Positions 6,764-14,481 of a stretch of DNA of 16,900 bases are shown one piece after another. This DNA is from CAYMUN01 sp964640775 (lineage in GTDB: Bacteria; Patescibacteriota; Saccharimonadia; Saccharimonadales; UBA4665). Where the stretch lies: positions 1-16,900 of the forward strand of contig CAZXIT010000017.1 in NCBI GenBank assembly GCA_964640775.1, given 5' to 3'. Below the pieces are notes generated by a model. That model saw only the letters and a program-made list of their open reading frames with translations. It was not told where the DNA came from and did not search any database. The translations under genes were made by a program, and so were the position numbers. Position 1 is the first letter of the stretch. The number at the start of each line of letters is the position of its first letter.

Positions 6764-7723
6764 ATGACTACCAAAGCCTCACGCCTGCTCTCTGTTGTTG
6801 TGCCGCTGTATAACGAGCAGGCAGGACTCGAGGGTTTTCACGCAGACTTAGTCAAGCAGCTCCAAGGGCTGCAGGGCTATGAATTTGAAATTGTCTACTG
6901 CAATGACGGGAGCACCGATCAAACAATTGCCGGTTTGCGGAAGCTCGCGGCAGCCGATAGGCATGTTCGGCTTATTAGCCTGTCGCGTAACTTTGGCAAA
7001 GAAATTGCTACTACAGCTGGTATTGCGGCGGCTGTCGGCGACGCGGTTATAACGCTCGATGCCGACGGCCAGCATCCGGTAAAATTGATCCCTAAGTTTG
7101 TTAAGCAGTGGGAGCAAGGCAGCAAAGTTGTCATTGGGCTGCGGACGCTCAACCGGCAGGAGGGTGCCATCAAACATCTTGGATCGCTGTGGTTTTACCG
7201 GCTGTTTAATAGGCTCAGTCATTTAAAATTAGTTCCTGGCGCAACGGATTTTCGACTTATAGATCGAGCCGTACAGGCTGATTTTAAACGCATCACTGAG
7301 CGCAATCGCATTACGCGCGGACTGATTGATTGGCTTGGCTATGAGCGGGTCTACATACATTTTACCGCTAGCGCCAGGCAGTATGACGCCGCCGGCTATT
7401 CATTTAAAAAACTCTGCAAGCTAGCCATTGACAGCGTAGTGTCGCTGAGCAGCTCGCCGCTGTATATGACAGCCTATATTGGTGCTGTTGTCCTGCCCCT
7501 TTCCGCGCTGCTTGGCGCCGTGATGGCAGCTAATGCCCTGCTCAGTGATCCGCTTGGCTGGCATGCCACAGGCAGCGCCTACGTTATTGTGCTGATGCTT
7601 TTTCTAATCGGTATTATTATGATGTCCCAAGGTATCATCGGGCTCTACTTAACGCATATTCATAGCGAGACCCAGAATCGCCCGCTTTATATTGTTGACC
7701 AAGAAGCGTCGGTGCGGCCGTGA
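6764..7723 (+). CDS. GtrB-like polyprenyl-phosphate sugar synthase (GT2 with two membrane helices)
   Basis: This 319-residue enzyme belongs to the GtrB/ArnC/DPM-synthase group, which transfers a sugar from a nucleotide donor to polyprenyl phosphate at the cytoplasmic face. The GT-A domain (about 7-230) shows VVVPLYNE (11-18), the nucleotide-binding NDGSTDQT (47-54), LSRNFGKE (73-80) and the metal-binding LDADGQHP (98-105), then GATDFRLIDR (159-168), which is typical of the group. Two C-terminal helices lie at about 234-258 and 272-298. The ATG at 6764 is preferred to a TTG at 6743, which lies inside the promoter. Its TGA stop overlaps the GTG start of the next gene by four bases, so synthesis of the two proteins is probably coupled. 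The sugar cannot be read from the sequence. Confidence 0.93.
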   Translation: MTTKASRLLSVVVPLYNEQAGLEGFHADLVKQLQGLQGYEFEIVYCNDGSTDQTIAGLRKLAAADRHVRLISLSRNFGKEIATTAGIAAAVGDAVITLDADGQHPVKLIPKFVKQWEQGSKVVIGLRTLNRQEGAIKHLGSLWFYRLFNRLSHLKLVPGATDFRLIDRAVQADFKRITERNRITRGLIDWLGYERVYIHFTASARQYDAAGYSFKKLCKLAIDSVVSLSSSPLYMTAYIGAVVLPLSALLGAVMAANALLSDPLGWHATGSAYVIVLMLFLIGIIMMSQGIIGLYLTHIHSETQNRPLYIVDQEASVRP

Positions 7724-10700
7724 ATATACTGCAAAAGACCCTCAATAATCCACGCGTGCGCAGCTATCTGATTGTCGGGGTCAGTGTTTACGTGCTCGAG
7801 CTGCTCATCATTGTTGCTGCCCAAGCGCTTGGCGCCGGCAGCGTGGCTGCCGTGGGTTTGGCTTTTTGGATTGGCCTAATCATTTCTTTTGGTTTGCAGA
7901 AACTAGTAACCTTCGGCGATAAGCGCCTGCATCACAAGGTGGTGCTTCGGCAGATCGTGCTGACTGGGCTGCTGGTCTTGTTTAATTTCGGCTTTACTAT
8001 TTTGGTGACGAAGCTGCTGTCGAGCATTGTACCGGCAGTTATCTGCCGGACGCTGGCACTTGGGATCACGACAATTTGGAATTTTTATCTCTATAAGACT
8101 CATATCTTTACGCCAGCAGCTAAAAAAAAACGTAAGTCGCGGCGCTCGGGTTTACTAAAGCCGCTGCAGCGGTATCATAAACAGACGTTGCGCCGCTACC
8201 ATCGCTGGCATAACAAGCCTGCTGTCAAGCGGCTAAGGAAGCTTGCTGACAGGGCGCGGTTCGGCAGGCTGTACCTATTTGTCTGCCTGGCGGCACTGCT
8301 AGCCACTACCCTGCTGTGGGCTTGGCTGGGCGCTCGTTTGCAGCAAGGTAATGCTGACCAGCTCGTCAATGCCTATCTGTTTGATAGCAGCGCTGTGCTG
8401 CACGGGGCTGCCATGCCCGATCAGCACAGCTTTCTGGTGAAATGGCCGCTGTTTTATCTCGTGAAAGTGCTTGGGTACAGTGCCGGGAGTTTCATGACCG
8501 CTACTATACTTTGTGCAGTAGCCACAGTAGCCGGCTTTGCGTATCTGCTGTCGCGTATTGAACGCCGCCCGCTGGCACTCGGCACACTTTTCCTACTGTT
8601 GGCCTGCGTATTGCTGCTCGTGCCGGCACAGCCTTATGCTGGTGGATTGCTGCCAGTCAACATGGCGATGCTGACCACTCGCAACCTCGAGTACATTCTC
8701 TATATCGCCAGCTTAGTTTGCCTGGCCAAAACTATTCGGCTGCGCAGCTGGCCATTTGCTGCGGCTACAGCTTTGCTGGCACTGCTGGTGGTCAGCGATA
8801 AATTGTTCCTCTCTGTCAGTGTTGGCGGCGCACTGCTGGCTATGGTTGGCTATGCTTTGCGGCAGAACTGGCAGCTTGTAACCCTTGCGGTGCGCTGGCT
8901 GATGGCATCTTTGTTTGCCGGTACTGGTGCAATAGTCGCCGCTCTGCTGATTAACCAGTCTCACCTGACCCATCTTGTTGGCAAATCTATTGCTGGACCG
9001 TACGGGGCAGCACAAGGCGCGCATACCATGGGGCTCGGGATATTCTATGGCATAGGCGGCCTGCTAACGAATTTTGGGGCGAACCCGGCATATGACGCCC
9101 TTACCATCAGGCAAATACCTCATAGCTTGGCAGGCCATCTTTTTAGCTTTGGCGGCCCGGCCTATGTTGTCAACGGACTATTCGCGATGGCTGTGATTGT
9201 GGCTGCTGTCGTCTTTGTGCTCCGCAGCCTGCAGAAGTCGCGCGAAGACCAGGTGGTACCGCCGCCCACAAAAAAATTGGCCAGCATGCTGGTTTGGGCG
9301 AGTATTGCCGTGTTTGGATTATTTGTGGTTAGCAATCATGATTACCAAGTCGATGCCCGATATCTAGCACTGCTGACTTTCGCTGGTTTTGTGATTGCAG
9401 CCAACTGGCTGCGGCCCCGGCGGCTGGACGCCGTACTGGTGGCACTGGCGGCACCCGTGCTATTCGTTGTACTGCTCTGCGGTTCGGTGGCGGCAGTCCA
9501 AACCTATCATACACAAAAGCTGGCCTACAGCAGTTTAGACTATCGCAACGCACGTATCGCCCAAGCTTTGCGCGGCCATCATGTCGATGTGCTGGCCGGT
9601 GATTATTGGCGGGTCCTGCCAATCAAGTCGCTGACAGACAAGCAAAGCCAGACGGTGCTGCCACTCAGTGGCTGCGTGGAGCCGCGCGGCATTCTGACCA
9701 GCCGAGCTTGGCAGCCTGATCTGCAGCACCATAGCGCAGCATATTTGCTAACATTCGACGCCAGCCTGACGGACTACCCGCATTGTACTTTGGTGCAAAT
9801 CATCAAAGCGTACGGATTGCCGAATAACAGTACGCTTATTGACGGCAGTCTCGCCCACCCCAAGGAGCTACTGTTATTTTATGATCAAGGCGTACATGCC
9901 AGCCCGCCTGAACCAGCCGGGCAAACGCCGCCTACTGTCTTGCCAATTCCACTGGCCGATGTACCTCACACTATCTGTACCGTGCCGACAATTATGAATA
10001 TTGTTGCGCATCAGGACGATGACTTGCTATTTCTGAGCCCTGATCTGCTGCATGATTTGGCTGCTGGCAATTGCATGCGCAGTATCTACCTGACGGCCGG
10101 CGATGCCGGCGGCGACCAGCAGTACTGGCTGTCCCGCGAACAAGGCTCAGAGGCGGCCTATAGCTCCATGCTCGGCAGCAGCAGTACGCTATGGATCCAC
10201 CGGGTAGTAGCTCTGCCCGGGGGCCAGTTTGCCACGATAGCCTCACCAAAAGGCAATGACCGGATCAGCCTGGTATTTATGCATTTGCCCGATGGCAATG
10301 TTGATGGTGACGGCTTTCGGGCTTCGCACCACCAGAGTATTGCCGAACTCGAATCAGGTAAAATTAGCAGCCTTCGGACTGTTGACGAACAGTCAGCCTA
10401 CACTTCCGGCCAGCTAACCGAAGCCTTGATCGACCTCATGCACGCCTATCAGCCAGCCGAAATACGTACCCAGAGCAATTACCGCGGCCAAGCCTATGTT
10501 GACCACAGCGACCATATGGCCACCGGTCGCTTTGCCGCTCAGGCGCACGCGCAGTACGAAGTTCGCCAGTATGCCGGCTATGTACAAGTACCTTTGCGGT
10601 TCTACATGGGCTATCCAGTCCACGAGCTTGAGCCTAATCTCTCCCCCGAAGATTTAGCCTTAAAGCAGGCAGCCTTCATGGCCTATGCCCATTTTGATGG

Positions 10701-10788
10701 CAGTGTTTGCCGCCGGGCGGCCGAGCCATGCCGGGAGTCAGATGTCTACGAAGCCTACTTGGCACGTGAGTATCAAAACCCCTTTTAG
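7720..10788 (+). CDS. Three-module fusion: GtrA flippase, GT-C-like membrane transferase, PIG-L (LmbE) deacetylase
   Basis: A single intact frame of 1022 residues. Residues about 14-130 form a four-helix GtrA domain, thought to flip polyprenyl-phosphate sugars. A basic, Tyr/His-rich linker follows (135-183). Residues about 184-595 hold some 11 helices, and the positive-inside pattern (for example RIERR 279-283, RSLQKS 502-507, RPRR 565-568) puts the first loop (about 207-255, with Asp and His residues) and the C-terminus outside, as in GT-C glycosyltransferases. About 600-750 is a soluble segment. Residues 757-1022 are a PIG-L deacetylase with AHQDDD (763-768; His764 and Asp767 as metal ligands, Asp766 as base) and DHSDH (928-932). 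Six cysteines (652, 689, 753, 785, 997, 1004) suit an outside location. The GTG start overlaps the gtrB-like stop. The GT-C assignment is the weakest part. Confidence 0.9.
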   Translation: MNILQKTLNNPRVRSYLIVGVSVYVLELLIIVAAQALGAGSVAAVGLAFWIGLIISFGLQKLVTFGDKRLHHKVVLRQIVLTGLLVLFNFGFTILVTKLLSSIVPAVICRTLALGITTIWNFYLYKTHIFTPAAKKKRKSRRSGLLKPLQRYHKQTLRRYHRWHNKPAVKRLRKLADRARFGRLYLFVCLAALLATTLLWAWLGARLQQGNADQLVNAYLFDSSAVLHGAAMPDQHSFLVKWPLFYLVKVLGYSAGSFMTATILCAVATVAGFAYLLSRIERRPLALGTLFLLLACVLLLVPAQPYAGGLLPVNMAMLTTRNLEYILYIASLVCLAKTIRLRSWPFAAATALLALLVVSDKLFLSVSVGGALLAMVGYALRQNWQLVTLAVRWLMASLFAGTGAIVAALLINQSHLTHLVGKSIAGPYGAAQGAHTMGLGIFYGIGGLLTNFGANPAYDALTIRQIPHSLAGHLFSFGGPAYVVNGLFAMAVIVAAVVFVLRSLQKSREDQVVPPPTKKLASMLVWASIAVFGLFVVSNHDYQVDARYLALLTFAGFVIAANWLRPRRLDAVLVALAAPVLFVVLLCGSVAAVQTYHTQKLAYSSLDYRNARIAQALRGHHVDVLAGDYWRVLPIKSLTDKQSQTVLPLSGCVEPRGILTSRAWQPDLQHHSAAYLLTFDASLTDYPHCTLVQIIKAYGLPNNSTLIDGSLAHPKELLLFYDQGVHASPPEPAGQTPPTVLPIPLADVPHTICTVPTIMNIVAHQDDDLLFLSPDLLHDLAAGNCMRSIYLTAGDAGGDQQYWLSREQGSEAAYSSMLGSSSTLWIHRVVALPGGQFATIASPKGNDRISLVFMHLPDGNVDGDGFRASHHQSIAELESGKISSLRTVDEQSAYTSGQLTEALIDLMHAYQPAEIRTQSNYRGQAYVDHSDHMATGRFAAQAHAQYEVRQYAGYVQVPLRFYMGYPVHELEPNLSPEDLALKQAAFMAYAHFDGSVCRRAAEPCRESDVYEAYLAREYQNPF

Positions 10789-10794
10789 ATTGGC

Positions 10795-11544
10795 CTAGGT
10801 TTCAATACGATTGAAGCGGTTGACCGCGAAGCTGAGCGTCAGCACAAAGGTCACGGTAATTACCAGCAGATCCAGCCGAAGTCCGAAGTGCCCTTGGCTG
10901 GCCAGGAGCTCGCGCAGGGCGTCGACCATATAGGTGACTGGGTTAAGCGTGGTAATGACTTTGAGCGGCGTCGGTATGTCGGTTAGCGGGTACAGGGCGC
11001 TTGAAAGGAAAAAAAGTGGCAAAATCAAGAAGTTATTAATGCCTTGGAAGCCCTGAAAATCTTCCACCATTGAAGCCAGCCCGGCACCAAAAAACGTCAA
11101 TGCCAGCGTCATAAATGCCATCACCAGCAGCGCCGGTCCGATCATCAGCCAGTTCTCCGGGCGAAACCCGAAGCCCGTGGCGATGATCAGTATAAAAATC
11201 CCTTGAAACATGGAAATAGTGGCGCCCCCAAGAGCGCTGCCGAGCAATATTCTCAGTCGTGTCACCGGTGTTACTAACAGTTCAGCCAAAAACCCAAAAC
11301 GCTTGTCCTGAAGGATAATTAAGCCCCAAAAGACCGCCGACAGAAGGATGGTTTGCGTAATGATACCCGGCACCAGGAACTGCAAGTAGTCGCCTTGCCC
11401 GGCTTTACGATAGATAGCACCAATACCATAGCCCAGGGCTAGCATCAGCAGCACCGGCTGGCCGAAAGCTCCCAGCACTCGGGAGCGGCTGCGGACGTAG
11501 CGCTTCATCTGGCGCAGCCAAAGAATTCTCAGCACTTCCATCAT
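10795..11544 (-). CDS. ABC-2 type transporter permease (DrrB-like)
   Basis: A 249-residue permease of the ABC-2 exporter family with six predicted helices (roughly 27-45, 56-78, 101-126, 134-158, 168-188 and 223-241). The family signature runs through about 163-215: a DFQGFQG stretch, the NNFLILPLFFLSSALYPL segment and the NPVTYMVDALRELL segment. It pairs with the ATPase encoded just upstream; the stop TAA and start ATG share one base (TAATG), with AGGGGA just before as a ribosome site. Such pairs export drugs, lipids or polysaccharides, and the substrate here is unknown. Its stop lies six bases from the stop of the convergent PIG-L fusion gene, leaving no room for a terminator. Confidence 0.94.
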   Translation of the reverse strand: MMEVLRILWLRQMKRYVRSRSRVLGAFGQPVLLMLALGYGIGAIYRKAGQGDYLQFLVPGIITQTILLSAVFWGLIILQDKRFGFLAELLVTPVTRLRILLGSALGGATISMFQGIFILIIATGFGFRPENWLMIGPALLVMAFMTLALTFFGAGLASMVEDFQGFQGINNFLILPLFFLSSALYPLTDIPTPLKVITTLNPVTYMVDALRELLASQGHFGLRLDLLVITVTFVLTLSFAVNRFNRIET

Positions 11545-12356
11545 TATCCCCTGAGACCCTTATTGCGCATCGACATTTTGAAATTAAGCCCATTATTGCC
11601 CTTGCTGGACTCGTCACGCAGGGTTTCGCCAGTCAATTTTAAATAAGCGTCTTCCAGTGTCTTGGTACCGGTCTGCTTGCACAGCGAAGCTGTGGTACCT
11701 TCTGCGGTAATTTTGCCATGGTCAATAATCGCTATTCGTTCAGCCACGGCTTCGGCTTCGTCGAGGTAGTGGGTAGTAAAGAATATCGTCATGCCTTTTT
11801 CGCGGCTTAATTTCTGTACGTATTCCCACATCAGGTTGCGGGTCTGGGTATCGAGCCCCAATGTGGGTTCGTCTAAAAACAGTATTTTGGGCTCATGCAG
11901 CAGGCCGCGGGCGATTTCCAGCCGCCGACGCATGCCGCCGGAAAAAGTCTTGACCATGGAATCTCTGCGCTTCCAGAGTTCAACCAGCTGCATAAGTTCC
12001 TGAATGCGTCCGGCTCGCTTGGGCTTAGGCACCGCGTACAAAACAGCGTGCAGCTCCATGTTTTCATAAGCGGAAAGTTCCTCGTCGAGGCTCGGATCCT
12101 GAAAGACGATACCAAAGGCTTTGCGGGCGTCGCTTTGCGCCTTAGCCACATCATGTCCGGCTAATTTAAGCGTACCGCTTGTTGGCCGCAGCATGGTAGT
12201 CAGCATCTTGATGGTAGTACTCTTGCCAGCCCCGTTAGGGCCTAAAAAGGCGAATATTTCGCCCTTTTTGACCTCAAATGAAATACCGTCAACGGCGACG
12301 ATGCCTCCGCCATATTTTTTGGTCACATTCTCCGCGGAAATAATAACTTCAGCCAT
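11544..12356 (-). CDS. ABC transporter ATP-binding protein (DrrA/CcmA-like)
   Basis: This 270-residue ATPase energises the permease encoded next to it. The Walker A motif GPNGAGKST is at 39-47, the Q-loop at Gln86 (VFQDPS), the signature TFSGGMRRR at 137-145, Walker B ILFLDEP at 158-164 with catalytic Glu163, and the switch His196 in FTTHYLDEAE. The order and the SGGMRRRLEIARGL segment match the DrrA group of multidrug and lipid exporters. The last 25 residues or so are a basic, Gly/Asn-rich tail, similar to the short C-terminal extensions of that group. No Shine-Dalgarno site precedes the ATG; a TATAAT lies 12 bases upstream. Confidence 0.95.
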   Translation of the reverse strand: MAEVIISAENVTKKYGGGIVAVDGISFEVKKGEIFAFLGPNGAGKSTTIKMLTTMLRPTSGTLKLAGHDVAKAQSDARKAFGIVFQDPSLDEELSAYENMELHAVLYAVPKPKRAGRIQELMQLVELWKRRDSMVKTFSGGMRRRLEIARGLLHEPKILFLDEPTLGLDTQTRNLMWEYVQKLSREKGMTIFFTTHYLDEAEAVAERIAIIDHGKITAEGTTASLCKQTGTKTLEDAYLKLTGETLRDESSKGNNGLNFKMSMRNKGLRG

Positions 12357-12368
12357 ATCTTGCAGACA

Positions 12369-12374
12369 ATTATA
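12369..12374 (-). promoter_or_regulatory. Putative -10 box (TATAAT) of the ABC exporter operon
   Basis: TATAAT reads on the minus strand 12 bases before the ATG at 12356, in the 44-base gap after the dehydrogenase gene. The predicted leader is about five bases. This would let the exporter be transcribed apart from the dehydrogenase. Confidence 0.5.
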
Positions 12375-12400
12375 TACCCAAAGCTATACTTTGTATACCA

Positions 12401-13246
12401 CTAAGTCTTGATGATTGAGGCCCAGTCTTGGTCTCCCCTGCCTGCGTCACGAGCCTGCTGATAAATAGCCAGCACATCATCCAAAACTGGCAAATCGACT
12501 TGACCGGCCATTTGTCGGGCGTACTCCAGGTCTTTAGTGATCCAGTCGACGGAAAATGTCAGGGGCGGGTCAGCTTTTTGATACGCTTCCCAGGCTAGAT
12601 TTGTTACGGCGCCGCCCGGGCGATCGCAGAGGGCTGGACCGACCGCAGCTGGATCGAGGCCCTGGCTGATGGCCAGCTTCATAGATTCTCCGAAGGCTGC
12701 GAGGTGAGCTGCCTGCAGGCCGTTTAGGATTAATTTATACTTCATACCTGATCCAGCCGGGCCAAAGTAAAATACTTTTGCGCTGACTGCTTCCAGATCA
12801 GGTTTTAGCAATTCCAACTGCTGTTTGTCGCCGCCAGCCAAGAGTGTGAGCGTGCCATTTTCGGTTGCGACCCGTCCGCCCGTCAAGGGCATGTCAAAAA
12901 AATTGAAGCCCTTGTCGGCGCACAATGCTGACAGGCGTATTGTCCAGCTGGCTGAAAGCGTCGCACTGGCTATGAGCGTTTTGGTATTGTTAGCCCCGGC
13001 TAAAATGCCGTCTTTGCCTTGCCAGACGGCTTGTGATGATTCGTCATTTGCCGTGACCTCAAACACAATGTCTGCCTGCTGGGTGGCAGTCCTTGGGCTG
13101 TCGGCTCGTACCGCTCCGGCTTGCTGCAGAGCCGCTGTCCTAGCTGCTGATCGATTCCAAACAGCTACTTCATAGCCGTGCTGTAAATAATTAGCTGCTA
13201 TGCCGCTTCCCATAATCCCGGTACCGATAATCGCGATTTTTTTCAT
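12401..13246 (-). CDS. NAD(P)-dependent beta-hydroxyacid dehydrogenase (3-hydroxyisobutyrate dehydrogenase family)
   Basis: This 281-residue oxidoreductase belongs to the family of 3-hydroxyisobutyrate, tartronate semialdehyde and glyoxylate/succinic semialdehyde reductases. The Rossmann motif is GTGIMGSG (8-15). The sequence WNRS (30-33) after the second strand has an arginine typical of NADP-using members. The substrate loop DMPLTGGR (118-125) precedes GTLTLLAGG (131-139). The catalytic lysine is Lys171 in GSGMKYKLILN, with Asn175 nearby, and ITKDLEYA (236-243) matches the C-terminal helix motif. Overall length is close to the family norm of about 290. The substrate cannot be assigned; reduction of a small aldehyde is as likely as oxidation. 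It has its own promoter and stands opposite the aspartate aminotransferase. Confidence 0.92.
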   Translation of the reverse strand: MKKIAIIGTGIMGSGIAANYLQHGYEVAVWNRSAARTAALQQAGAVRADSPRTATQQADIVFEVTANDESSQAVWQGKDGILAGANNTKTLIASATLSASWTIRLSALCADKGFNFFDMPLTGGRVATENGTLTLLAGGDKQQLELLKPDLEAVSAKVFYFGPAGSGMKYKLILNGLQAAHLAAFGESMKLAISQGLDPAAVGPALCDRPGGAVTNLAWEAYQKADPPLTFSVDWITKDLEYARQMAGQVDLPVLDDVLAIYQQARDAGRGDQDWASIIKT

Positions 13247-13320
13247 ACCTAAAAAGTATATATCATATCAAACATGCTTGGTGTGGCCAGAAAGCCAGTT
13301 CGGGGTTATACTAAGAAGTA
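13247..13320. promoter_or_regulatory. Divergent promoter with mirrored TATACT boxes
   Basis: This 74-base gap separates the dehydrogenase (minus) and the aminotransferase (plus). Each gene has a TATACT exactly eight bases before its ATG: 13260-13255 on the minus strand and 13307-13312 on the plus strand. Both transcripts are predicted to be leaderless. A short inverted repeat TGGC-N6-GCCA at 13284-13297 lies in the -35 area of the plus promoter and could be an operator, though it is too short to be sure. Confidence 0.5.
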
Positions 13321-14481
13321 ATGACACAGATTGTTCTGGCGGAGCGAATGGCCCGATTGAGCGAGAGTGCCACTCTTGCGTTGAATGCCCGGGCTAAGCA
13401 GTTAGCAGCCGAGGGCAAGACAATCTATAATCTCACTGCTGGAGAGCTGGCAGCCGATACTCCCGAATACATCCAATCAGCTGTCGCCGGAGCACTGCAG
13501 CACAATAAATACACTGCCGTTGCCGGCATGCCAAAGCTGCGTGAACGTATAGCAGCAGAATCCCGGGAATTTTACGGCCTGGACTGGATCAAGGCTGCCA
13601 ACGTGGTGGTTACTGCCGGGGCAAAGCCGGCCCTGTTTGCTGCCTTCCAAGTTTTGCTGAACCCTGGTGATGAGGTCATCGTGCCGATTCCGGCCTGGAC
13701 TACGACCTATCGTCCTTTGATTGAACTAGCTGGCGGCAAGATGGTAGAAGTGCCCCTGACGGCTCAATATGACCTTGACCCGGAAGCGATTGCCGCGATA
13801 TTAACCCCCGCTACAAAAGCCATTATTATTAATTCACCGCAAAACCCAACCGGAGCAATATACTCGGCGGCCGCTCTGCGCAAAGTTGCCAATGTCCTCA
13901 AAGGCTCGGAAGTGACGGTCATAAGCGACGACATATACAACAAGCTTGTCTACCAGGATGGCTTTACCCTGCCGGCAAGCTGCGGCTTCGAACGGCTCAT
14001 AATTATTAATGGTTTTTCTAAGAGCCAGGCGCTGACCGGCTGGCGCATCGGCTATCTCATTGCGGATACTCATGTCGCCCATGGCGCGACCAGTTTGCTC
14101 AGCCATGTCACTGCCAATGCCGCTGTGCTCAGCCAGTATGCCGCTCTCGCTGCTATGGAGCGCCACGATCGGCCCCCGCAGGCCACCGTTGAAGCCCTGA
14201 AACAGCAGCGCCAGATGGTTGTCGAGGCTTTATCAAATATTCCCGGACTAAAGCACAATATTCCAGGAGGTGCCTTTTATGTGTTCCTGGATGTGCGTGG
14301 TATCTCCAGCAGCAGCGCAGACTGGTGCGAGCGCTTGCTCGTGGAAGCGGGCGTGGCGCTCGTACCCGGTGAGGCCTTCAGCGCCCCTGGTTTTGCCCGG
14401 CTTACTTTTGTGACCGATGAGAGTACTTTGAAGGCCGCACTGGCTCAAATACGGGCCTTCGTCGTGAAAGGCAAACAATAA
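13321..14481 (+). CDS. Aspartate aminotransferase (class I PLP aminotransferase, subgroup Ib-like)
   Basis: This 386-residue enzyme moves an amino group between aspartate/oxaloacetate and glutamate/2-oxoglutarate. PLP-binding residues are visible: Asn175 in the NSPQNPTG motif (171-178), Asp203 and Tyr206 in SDDIYNKL, and Lys234 in GFSKSQALTGWRIGY (231-245), which forms the Schiff base. Arg360 in FARLTF would bind the substrate alpha-carboxylate. The N-terminal LTAGE (38-42) and the YTAVAGMPKLRERIA segment fit subgroup I aminotransferases. The stop shares one base with the start of the PEP carboxylase gene, so the enzyme very likely consumes the oxaloacetate made by that partner, yielding aspartate. 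Related aminotransferases use other substrates, so specificity rests partly on this context. The mRNA is predicted to be leaderless. Confidence 0.93.
   Translation: MTQIVLAERMARLSESATLALNARAKQLAAEGKTIYNLTAGELAADTPEYIQSAVAGALQHNKYTAVAGMPKLRERIAAESREFYGLDWIKAANVVVTAGAKPALFAAFQVLLNPGDEVIVPIPAWTTTYRPLIELAGGKMVEVPLTAQYDLDPEAIAAILTPATKAIIINSPQNPTGAIYSAAALRKVANVLKGSEVTVISDDIYNKLVYQDGFTLPASCGFERLIIINGFSKSQALTGWRIGYLIADTHVAHGATSLLSHVTANAAVLSQYAALAAMERHDRPPQATVEALKQQRQMVVEALSNIPGLKHNIPGGAFYVFLDVRGISSSSADWCERLLVEAGVALVPGEAFSAPGFARLTFVTDESTLKAALAQIRAFVVKGKQ

Noticed and set aside
8119..8270. Possible junction of two separate genes within the GtrA to GT-C linker
   Set aside because: The frame continues without a stop or a convincing internal start and ribosome site, and the basic linker fits a cytoplasmic loop between two membrane modules.
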